Below, in pieces: positions 55,167 to 64,000 of a stretch of DNA of 64,000 nucleotides. The number at the start of each line of letters is the position of its first letter. Position 1 is the stretch's first letter. This DNA is from Coenobita brevimanus (lineage: Eukaryota; Arthropoda; Malacostraca; Decapoda; Coenobitidae). The DNA is taken from positions 8,451,392 through 8,515,391 of the forward strand of contig CM064748.1 of the NCBI GenBank assembly GCA_032717465.1. Reading direction: 5' to 3'. The notes under the pieces are model-generated. The model searched no databases and was not told the DNA's origin. It saw only the letters and a program-made list of their open reading frames with translations. A program made the position numbers and the translations under genes.

Positions 55167-58100
55167 AGGACCGGACAAAGGACTTGGTAATGTGTACATG
55201 GAATGTAAGAGGAGCGAATGATGAGGTGAAAGAGAGAGAGATTGTCCAGGTGCTTGAGGATGCGAAAGTGGATGTATGTGGAATAACTGAAACAAAATGG
55301 AGAGGAGAAAGTGTGAGAGAATGGGAGTATGGATGGGGTATATGTGCAGGAGTAGATGAGAATGAGAGGGCAAAGGAAGGAGTGTGTATAGTTGTGAGTA
55401 AAAGATGGAAGAAGAGCATAAGACAGTATGGATCAGTTGGGTCAAGGATTGTGTGGGTAAAGTTGAAAGTGGGAATACAAATGTGGGCGATTGTGTGTGT
55501 GTATGCGCCAACGCAAGATCGTGCTAGAAGAGTGAGAGAAGAGTTCTGGACAAATGTGGAAGTGTGGATGGAAAAGTTTGGAAGGAATGAGAGAGTGTTT
55601 TTGATTGGTGATATGAATGGTAAAGTTGGTAATGTGAAGGTGGATGGAATAGTTGGTGAGTGGGGTGTGCCTGCTGAGATAGATGAGAATGGGAGTGCGT
55701 TAGTGGACATTTGTGCTGGGAGGGGGTTGGTAATAGCCAATACCCTCTTCAGGCATAAAATGATCCACAGGTATACATGGCGAGTGATGAGAAGGGTGGG
55801 TGGTGAACTGAATGAAAGGAAGGCAATGATTGATTATGTGTGTGTGGATGAAAGGATGCGAAGATGTGTAAAGGATGCAAGAGTGTATAGAGGGTGGGGG
55901 AGTGGACTTTCTGACCACTACTTGGTGGTGGCCAGAATTAGGATGCAAGTAAGATGGAGGAATAGAAGAAGGGAAAGACGAGAGGAAGGAGTAGTTGCAA
56001 GGAGAGTGGAAAGGTTACAAGAGGATGAGAAAAAGGCAGAGTATAAGAGAGAAGTGGAGGAACGATTGGGCAAATATGAATTGGAGCAGATGGGAGACGT
56101 GGAAGGTGTGTGTAAGATATTTACAGAAGAAATATGTGCAGCATGTGATGTGGTGTGTGGAAGGAAGAGAAGAAGGAGGGGGGTGCAAGGAACAGCGTGG
56201 TGGACTGAAGAGGTGAAACAGGCTGTGGCACAAAAGAAGAAAGCATACAATGAATGGATGAGAAATAGGGGCGTGGAAGAAGTTGAGAGGTGGAAGAGAG
56301 AGTTATATGTGGAAAGGAAGAGAGAGGTGAAAAGATTAGTAAGAGAGAGTAAGAAGAGAGTGGATGAGGAATTTGGAAGGAATCTGAGTGTAAAGTGGAG
56401 GGACTGTAAGAAAATGTTCTGGAGAGAAGTGAAAAGAGTAAGACAGGGTGGAAGTGAAGTTAGCAGGGGAGTGAAAGATAAACATGGTAGATTACAAGTG
56501 GAGAAGGGAGAAAAAGTGAGCAGATGGAGAGAACACTTTAAGGAATTGTTGAACGTAGAGGATGGAAGTAATGCGAGTATAAGTGCCTGGGGAATGGCTG
56601 GGAGAAGGAGGGAGGTGAGAAGACAGGAAGAAATCAGTAGGATAGAGGTTGTGGAAGCAATGAAGAAAGTTAAATCGGGGAAAGCCCCAGGAATTGATGG
56701 AGTGTGTGGTGAGATGCTGAAGCATGGGGGAGAGATAGTAGTAGAATGGATGTGGAAGATGTGCAGATTGGCCTGGGAGGAAGGTAGAGTCCCGGAGGAT
56801 TGGAAGTCAGGTATAATTATTCCCTTGTACAAAGGAAAAGGGGAAAAAGAAGTGTGTGGTAATCATAGGGGCATTTGTCTTCTTAGTATAATAGGAAAAG
56901 TGTATGGTAGGATACTTATAGACAGAGTTAGAGAAAGAACAGAGAAATTAGTTGGAGAAGAACAGGGAGGCTTTAGGAAGGGAAGAGGTTGTGTAGATCA
57001 GATATTCATTCTTAGATCTTTAGTGGAAAAGTTTCTAGAGAAGGGAAAGAAGTTGTATGAGGCTTTCATGGATTTAGAGAAAGCATATGACAGGGTGGAT
57101 AGACAAGGATTGTGGAAAGTGTTAAGAATATATGGAGTAGGTGGGAAGTTGTTGAATGCTGTGAAGAGTATGTACGATGGTGCGAAGGCTGCAGTGCGTG
57201 TGGATGGTGAACTAAGTGAATTTTTCTCTTTGAAAGTTGGTTTGAAACAGGGATGTGTCATGTCTCCATGGTTGTTCAATCTGTACATGGATGGGGTAAT
57301 AAAAGAGGTACAAGGTAGGGTAGTGGATGTTGGAGTGGCCCTGGTGAGAGAGGATAGTGTTTGGAAACTCCCTGTACTGTTGTTTGCAGATGATACTGTG
57401 TTGTTGAGTGAAGACGAAGGGGAGCTGCAAGGCTTGGTGGATGAGTTTGAGAGAGTGTGAAAGAAACGGAACCTAAAGGTGAATGTAGGGAAGAGTAAAG
57501 TGATGGTCTTTGAGAGAGGTGAAGTCAGTGAATGTATAGCGAGGTTCGATGGTGAGGAATTGGAAAATGTGAGTACGTTTAAGTATTTGGGTAGTGTGAT
57601 GAGTAAGGATGGAGGTTTGGAGGGTGAAGTGCTTGAAAGGGTACAGCAGGGAAGAAAGGTTGCTGGTTCCTTGAAAGCAGTGATAAGAAACAGGGAAGTG
57701 AGCATGGAAGTAAAAAAGTTACTACATGACAGTATTGTGATACCAACTCTAACGTACGGAAGTGAAGCTTGGACATTGTTGGAAGGACACAAGTCAAGAG
57801 TGAGAGCAGTGGAAATGAGTTATTTAAGAGGAGCCTGTGGAGTCAAGTGGAGAGACAGGCTGACGAATGAGGATATAAAGGAGCGTTGTGGTGTTGATGT
57901 GGATGTGATAGGAAGCGTTGTGAGGAACACACTGAGGTGATTTGGCCATGTGGAGAGGATGGAGGGTGAAAGACTGACGAAGAGAGTGTATGTGAGTGAG
58001 GTGGACGGTGGAAGAGGGAGGGGGAGACCGAGGATGAGATGGAGGGATGGGGTGGAGAGGTATATGAGAGAGGGGGGTGTGAGTTGGGAGCAGGGAAGTG

Positions 58101-58189
58101 AAATGGCGGGGGACAGGGCGACTTGGAGGCGATTTGTTTGTGGCCACCCCAAACGGGATTGAGGCGTCTGGCAATAGATAGATAGATAG
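55167..58189 (+). mobile_element. RTE-type family A copy A5, almost intact
   Basis: Flanked by AAAACC (55161-55166 and 58190-58195), a 6 bp target duplication. Truncated just upstream of the endonuclease start and ending in (ATAG)n. The coding region is interrupted only by two single-base nonsense changes. The target is the 5' unit of a CR1-like copy that continues at 58190. Confidence 0.93.
55184..58162 (+). pseudogene. Family A endonuclease/reverse transcriptase, 992 codons with two nonsense changes
   Basis: One frame from 55184 to 58162, broken by TGA at 57458 (CKKRN in other copies, Cys to stop) and TGA at 57938 (LRWFGH in other copies, Trp to stop). Endonuclease, residues about 1-260: TWNVRGANDE, ITETKWRGE, VYAPTQDRA, LIGDMNGKVGN, IDYVCVDERM, SDHYLVVA. 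Basic linker 260-480. RT 490-760: GKAPGIDGV, WKSGIIIPLYKGKGE, AFMDLEKAYDRVDR, LKQGCVMSPWLFNLYMDG, FADDTVLL. C-terminal domain 800-992: KYLGSVMSKDGG, YGSEAWTLLEGHK, GRGRPRMRWRDGVERYMREG, CGHPKRD. The first 758 codons alone would give endonuclease plus most of the RT. Likely RTE clade; other RTE-related clades are possible. Confidence 0.93.
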
Positions 58190-59102
58190 AAAACCACCAT
58201 CATCATCATCATCACCCCACCTCTATTCACACAAGCGTGCACACACACATACATACATACACATTATGAAGGCAGAACGACAGAATAAAAAACAACGTAA
58301 AATGACTGAATGTGGCATATGCTAACATAAATGGCTTAACCTCAGCAATGCTGGAAATTAACAATTTCTTGACGGTAAATGAGCCCGATATTATGTGCTT
58401 CGTAGAGACCAAGCTAAGAAAGGATATTGATATCTATGTGAGAGATGGTAAATACAACTACAGACCTCTATAATTAGGGAGTGGAAAATTATGTGCCATG
58501 AGTAAGGGGGAAGAAAACAGGAAAAAGGATTGCTTTAACAGAAGGTGTATGAAAGAAAAAAAAAAAAGGGGAGGGACATGGCATGGAACTGGAGAAAGAG
58601 AGGTAATATTAGAACAAAGGAAGAATATAGAAGAACTAGAAATGAATAAACAAGAATATGTAGGGTGGAAGAAAGGAACTTTGAAAAAGGTATACTTGAC
58701 AAATGTAAGCAAGAACCCACGTTGTATTATATGTTTGTTAATGGCAAACTGAAACAAAAGGAAGGAATCAACAAACTGAAAGTAGAAGGAAAGGTCTATA
58801 AAGATGCGGCAATGCAAGTTGAAATGATGAACAAAAGTTTCAAATAGGTTTTCGCTTAAGAAAGTGATTTCGTGGAAGGGGAGGGAGTGACTAGAATTGT
58901 TGTGATAAAAGATGTAAAAGTGGAAGTGAAGGAAGTGTATAAATTACTGGAAATTCAAGATGTAAGGAAAACCCCAGGGCTGGGCAGAATCACTAACTGG
59001 GTACTGAAGGGATGCAGAGAACAACTGGCAGATAAAATTTACGGTTAAATTGTGTGTTCTCTGGAAGAAGTGCCAAGAGAATGGAAGAGGGCCAATGTGG
59101 TA
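58190..59102 (+). mobile_element. CR1-like copy D3, 5' part
   Basis: After the duplicated AAAACC it continues the D 5' region, the endonuclease start (NVAYANINGLTSAMLEINNF, then KLRKDIDIYVRDGKYN), a large internal deletion removing most of the endonuclease, then the linker (NGKLKQKEGINKLKVEGKVY) and RT start (LGRITNWVLKGCREQLAD, PREWKRANVV). Many lesions. Interrupted at AATGTGGTA by 59103-60463. Confidence 0.82.
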
Positions 59103-60463
59103 TGGCAGAATTGCGATTTAAGACAAAACGAAACAACGATCTTACAATAACAAAGGCATATAATATCTCCCATAATTACTTAATAGCACGGTAATACCGA
59201 ACCACTCAATTACACGAGAGAAAGTGTGTGAAATGGGTGTGTTAAGGTATTGTATTTCAAGATACAACTCGTGTGTTATGCTTTTGTTGGTCACTGATTG
59301 GCTTCCTCGACCCGATCCAACCCACGTGACCCATGTCACATATCACCTGCCACAGCCTGCCTCAGTGTTGTGTAGACAGTCGCTGTGATCAGAAGTTTAT
59401 TTGCTTTATTCCTTGCTACTCATTTCCTCTCAGAACTCTGAGCACATACTTTCAAAGTAACTTTAGTTATGCCTAAACACCATGAAAGTGCTATGAACAC
59501 AAGAAAAGCATTTATTCGAAATGAAACTAAAATTGCTGGACAAAGTGGCATGTGGTGTGGCAGCTTAAATGCAAATGATCAGACAGATATGACTCAGGTG
59601 TGTTTACGATGTGGATAGTTCTCTTTGTTGGAAAAAAAAAAAGTTAATGATGAAGGAGCAGTAAAATTCAGGTTTTCACCTTTAGTGCAGCATGTAAAAA
59701 GAAAAAGGGGGGGAGAGGGTTTTGTGCCTGATGTTTCTCATGAACTGATGATCTTTGGTCGAGATAATTCGCATCTTACGATATGTCAAGACACTAGGTG
59801 TTTACATACAGAGTTAGATAAAAATAACGTGGGTTCAGTTCCTGTGAATTATGCTGCCATACAAATAATACTGCTTTGCTGACTTGCTTATTATTCATGA
59901 TTACTGCATTCGTGTACTGTCTCTGAGAAGTGAGAAATACGCAATCACTCGATGATGACAACTTCTCCATAGCATTTTGTTTCCATTACTGTTGACCACT
60001 AATGGCTTTCAAAAACAGTTTCACACTGCTTTCCCCCCCCCCCCCCAAAGCACCAAAAGTAATCCTGGTGAAATACGTCTGATGCTGGTATGCCATTGTT
60101 CACGAGTTGATTAGGTCAAAAGTTTTTTCCTTCATTGGTCATGAGGACATTCAAGAGGCTTAGTGGCAATCCTTGGTGATTCAAATTTTTATGGGGAGTA
60201 TTAGGGGGCAATACTAATCAGTCAGGTTAGAAAGCAGTATGCACTGATGTGTCCAATCGGTGAGATCGTATCTAAACACACTGACTTGGCTGTCTTAAGG
60301 CAAGCGTATTTGTAATAATCTATCTATATTTTTAACGAAAAACATGAGGCTCCTAGAACCTAAACCCCTACTTTACATGTAAATATATGTCACGTTTCAG
60401 CGCTAATTTGATTTTGCACGAGCTTCTGCATAACCTATCTTGTGCTGTATGAAGACTCTACTG
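59103..60463 (+). mobile_element. 1361 bp insertion in D3 flanked by TA, with an F-like gene remnant
   Basis: Splits D3 between AATGTGG and CCAATTT, with TA on each side (59101-59102 and 60464-60465). The right end inverted reads CAGTAGAGTCTTCATA; the left reads TGGCAGAATTGCGATTTA, so terminal repeats are weak and Tigger membership is only suggested. 59270-59880 is a forward-strand homolog of the cysteine-rich part of F (TTGTTGGTCACTGATTGG, MWCGSLNANDQ, NDEGAVKFRFSP). A frame from 59470 begins MPKHHESAMNTRKAFIRNET. No transposase is visible. It contains a run of about 14 C near 60031. Confidence 0.6.
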
Positions 60464-61019
60464 TACCAATTTGTAAGGGAGGAAACAAAGAAGAACCTCT
60501 GAATCATAAACCAGTGTTCTTGGCCACCATAGACGCAAAATTGTTCGAGAGAATCACGAAAGACAGATGGATAAAATATCTGGAGGAGATGGAGATTTTG
60601 GAAGAAAGTTAGTTTGGATTCAGATGTGAAAGGTGTGTGTTTCCAACCTGTTGAGCTTCTACTCAAGGGTGATAGACGTGCTATAGGAAAGGGGTAGTTG
60701 AGTGAACAGTGTGTATTTAGATCTGGAGAAAGCCTTTGACAAGGTAACCCATTGCAACTAATCTGGAAATTGGAGCACACAGGACTGAAGGGGAACTTTC
60801 TGGAGTGGTTGAGAGACTTCTTGTGAGACTGACTAATGAGAACATTAATAAAGGACAGTAATGCAAGTCTCTTTGCTGATGATGTGAAGATCATGAGGAA
60901 AGTACAAGTTGAACAAGACTGTAAAATACTGCAGGAGAACCTGGATAGCAATCATGATTGGAGCCACATGAGGGAAATAAAAATTCAACGCAAAAAAATG
61001 TACAATACTGGAAATGGGT
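60464..61019 (+). mobile_element. CR1-like copy D3, RT part
   Basis: Resumes the RT (ACCAATTTGTAAGGGAGG, VSNLLSFYSRVIDVL, VYLDLEKAFDKVTH, SLFADDVKIMRKVQVEQDCK) with frequent stops. Ends at GGAAATGGGT, where B4's 3' tail is joined. Confidence 0.82.
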
Positions 61020-63336
61020 CTATCTATCTCTTGACAAATGCCTGAATCCCGTTCGGGGTGGCCACAAACAAATCGTCTCCATGTTGCCTTGTCCCCAGAA
61101 TTTCATTGCCCTGATACCAGCCAACACACCCCTCTCTCATCTACTTCTCCATTCCATCCCTCCATCTCATCCTTAGCTTTCCCCTCCCTCTCCCCACCTT
61201 CCACCTCACTCACATACACTCTCCTCGTCACTCTCTCACTCTCCATCCTCTCCACATGGCCAAACCACCTCATTGTGTTTCACCCAACACTCCCTATCAC
61301 ATCCACATCCACATCAAAATGCTCCTTCACTTCCTCATTTGTCAGTCTGTCTCTCCATGTGACTCCATATGCTCCTCTTAAATAACTTATTTCCACTGCT
61401 CTCACTCTTGACCGGCGTCTCTCCAACAACATCCAAGCTTCATTTGCATATGTTACACTTGGTATCACAATACTGTCATGAACTGTAGTAGCTTTTTCAC
61501 TTCCATGCTCGCCTCCCTATTTCTCATCACTGCTTTCAGTGTACCAACAACCTTCCATCCCTACTGTACCCCTTCAAGCACTTCACCCTCTAAACTTCCA
61601 TCCTTACTAATCACACTACCCAAGAACTTGAATGCACTCACGTTCTCCATATCCTCACCATCCAACCTCACTGTACATTCTGTGACTTCATTCCTCTTAA
61701 ACACCATAACTTTACTTTTGTTTCCATTAACTTTCAGCATCCTCCTCCCACACACCGTCCCAGATTCTTTCACCAAATCTTGCAACTCCAATTCATCTTC
61801 ACTCAAAAATACTGTATCATCAGCAAACGGTAACACTAGAATCTTCCAAACCTCACCCTCATTTATTAGAGCCACCGCCATATCCACTGCCCAACCTTCA
61901 ACCCAATTCACAACCCCATCGATTTGTATATTAAACAGCCATGAAGGCATCACACAACCCTGTTTCAGTCCCACCTTGAGATCAAAGAACTCACTCAGCT
62001 CACCATCCACTCGCACTGTAGCCCTAGCTACTTCTTACATACTCTTCACAGCATTTAACAATTTCCTATCCACTCCATATATTCTTAATACCTCCCACAT
62101 ACCTTGCCTATCTATTCTGTCATAAGCTTTCTCCAAGTCCATGAAGGCACCATACACTTTCCTTCCTTTCTCTAGATACTTCTCCACTAAACATCTTAGA
62201 ACAAATATCTGATCTACACACTCTTTTCCCTTCCTAAATCCCCCTCATTCTTCTCCAACTAGCTCCTCTGTCATATGCCTAACCCTATCAATGAGTATTC
62301 TACCATATATTTTACCAGTCACACTAAGAAGGCAAATAACACTATGGTTACCACATACTTCTCTCTCCCCTTTTCCTTTGTATAAAGGAAAAATTATACC
62401 TGATTTCCAGTCCTCCGGAACCCTTCCCTCTTCCCAAGCCAATCTACACAACTTCCATAACCACCCCACAACAATCTCGCACCCATACCTCAGCTTTTCA
62501 GCACACACTCCATCAATTCCTGGGGCCTTTCCCAACTTGATATTCTTCATTGCTTCCACTACTTCCCCCCTACTGATCTCTTCCTCCCTCCTCTCATCTC
62601 TTCTTCTCCCAGCCATTCCCCAACCACATATACTCTCACTGCTCTCGCTCTCTACATTCAACAAATCCTCAAAGTGCTCTTTCCATCTCCTCAATTTCTC
62701 TCTCTTCTCCACCAACAATCTATTATTCCTATCTTTCACTCCTCTACTATTTCCTCTTTCACACAGCCTTACTTTCATTACCTCCTTCCAAAACAATTTC
62801 TTATTCTCCCTCCATTTCACACTCAGATTCCTCCCAAACTTTTCATCTACTTTCTTCTTACTCTCCTTCACTAGTCTCTTCACCTCCCTTCTCCCACTCA
62901 CATATACCTCTCTCCTCTCTCTCATCTTCTCCCCTACCGTTACTCGCAAACCATTCACTATATGCCTTCTTCTTTTGTTCCACAGCTCATTTCACCTCAT
63001 CATTCCACCAAGTTGTCCCTTGCACACCCTTGCATCTCCTCCTCACTCCACAAACCACCTCACATGATGCGCCTATCTCTTCCGTGAATATCTTACGTCT
63101 TCCACCCCTTCCATCTGCTCTAGCTCATACCTTCCCAATCTGTCTTTCAATCTGCTCTTATACTCTGACATTTTCTCACTATCTTGCGAACTCTCCACTC
63201 TTCTCACAGGAGCTGTTTTCTCCTATCTTCTTTTTACGCGGTGGGGCACTAACCCACCACCAACCCTTTTAGTCGCCTCGTACGACAAGCAGGGATACTG
63301 GGGGAGTATTCTTGAAACCCCCCTACCCCCAGGGGG
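61020..63336 (-). mobile_element. RTE-type family B copy B4, endonuclease deleted
   Basis: On the minus strand: conserved leader (63336 to about 63243), then directly the post-endonuclease linker, RT (62958-62245; 62016-61561 with DDTVFLS) and C-terminal region (61468-61280, RDRLTNEEVKEHFDVDVDV), ending in a short ATAG tail at 61020. The palm box reads FADD with FLSEDE; many stops. B1 is a duplicate of its 5' part. The copy joins D3 on its 3' side and the 63337-64000 flank on its 5' side. Confidence 0.88.
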
Positions 63337-64000
63337 TAGTGGTATCATATATTTTAGCTTGAAAACTTGCCGTTGACGTGGTCCTAGAACCCAACCGATA
63401 TTTTATCATTAGTTACGTGTTCCATTATACGACTATGCCAAATTGAACCTGACTGCTCGTATCCTTGTGACCTTCCTGAATCAGCCAAACTATAACAACC
63501 AGAGAAAATGGTAAAGATACATAAGACTCACCAACTCATCCTCTTTCAAATGAAAGTATCCCCTCGTCTCCAGGTGGTCCTGTCAATGAGTAAGGATAAA
63601 TTAAAGTTCAATGGGTGATGGGAAGATGCTATACAAGTCAACCAGCTTTGCTCCGCACCTAAAATCGTGACGGCTATACAAGTTGACCAGCACATAGGGG
63701 ATATACATTTTTTTTTCTCTCTCTCTCAGTTTCCCTAATGCTTTCTACTTCCTCATCTCCCACACTTTTGTTGAAAACTTTTTGGCTACTTCTATCATTC
63801 CCCATTTCACACTGATCACTAAACCTAATACATTATGCCACTCCTCTGGCCTCCCTATTCTTTATTTCTTCCCATTTCCTCTTCCCCGAACAGTCTGTAT
63901 TTCTTCCTGTAGCTCTCTTCTCCATTCTATAGTATTTCCACTACATTATTAAGTGGTCAACCGTTCCTTCAAATGGGGTCACCTTCGTGCACACAATTTT
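62244..64000. repeat. Direct duplicate of 1-1755
   Basis: Same orientation, colinear, about 99% identical by eye, with scattered substitutions (for example GGGGACTTT at about 280 versus GGGGCCTTT) and a 2 bp indel near the end. It spans part of B4/B1 and the flank (63337-64000 matches 1094-1755), and both ends of the match are window edges. Confidence 0.92.

Noticed and set aside
56998..57792. Long antisense open frame (264 codons) opposite the RT of A5, and similar ones opposite A3, A4 and B4 (up to 304 codons)
   Set aside because: They mirror the RT coding strand in every copy, are rich in Ser/Pro/Thr/Phe as expected from the complement of Glu/Gly/Val/Lys-rich RT sequence, and show no domain. 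They are shadows of real coding sequence.
60403..60951. 182-codon minus-strand frame over D3
   Set aside because: Antisense of the decayed CR1-like RT; no domain.

Overview
The window is repeat-dense animal DNA, most likely from an arthropod and probably a decapod crustacean. The reasons are spliced genes with GT-AG introns, an interstitial TTAGG-type tract, RTE-like retrotransposons ending in (ATAG)n, and CR1-like elements ending in TAGGTAAATAC repeats. The decapod assignment rests on remembered family resemblance, not on a search. I see no rRNA, tRNA, CRISPR array or bacterial-style operon. Nearly every base belongs to a transposable element, often nested in another.

Main families, with names local to this report. 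A and B are related RTE-type elements (endonuclease plus reverse transcriptase) that share one 5' leader and an ATAG tail; A has five copies and B has four. C is a more distant RTE-like family with a PHD-type zinc finger behind the RT. D is a CR1-like family with ORF1 and ORF2. E is a Jockey-like family with one nearly intact 3.36 kb copy. G is another RTE-like copy. F is a composite repeat present several times. DNA transposons include Tigger/pogo-type elements (CAGT ends, TA target), a TTAA-flanked piggyBac-like long inverted repeat, a foldback element, and a 10 kb CACTA-like element.

Layout: 1-9.3 kb, B1, C1, tandem A1 and A2, and an inverted repeat of the C1 flank. 9.3-16.4 kb, a B copy split by a Tigger-like element and a minisatellite block, then F1 and two internally deleted retroelement derivatives. 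16.4-20.1 kb, CR1-like copy D1 and the start of D2. 20.1-30.2 kb, the CACTA-like element inserted in D2 ORF1. 30.2-35 kb, the rest of D2, interrupted by C3. 35-37.9 kb, A3. 37.9-45.3 kb, the long inverted repeat with Jockey-like E1 inside. 45.3-61 kb, F, A4, B3, Tigger, E2, A5 and D3. 61-64 kb, B4, which with its flank repeats bases 1-1755.

The most interesting object is the 10,018 bp element at 20146-30163. It has terminal inverted repeats CCCAGCAAACAA, a GA target duplication, subterminal CGGCCCTCCG repeats, a CACTA-like (Transposase_21-type) transposase with one frameshift, and an intact six-exon DUF4806 gene. Removing it restores the reading frame of the CR1-like ORF1 across the junction. 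The architecture recalls plant En/Spm, which carries a transposase plus a second DNA-binding protein, and suggests that the DUF4806 protein is a transposon accessory factor.
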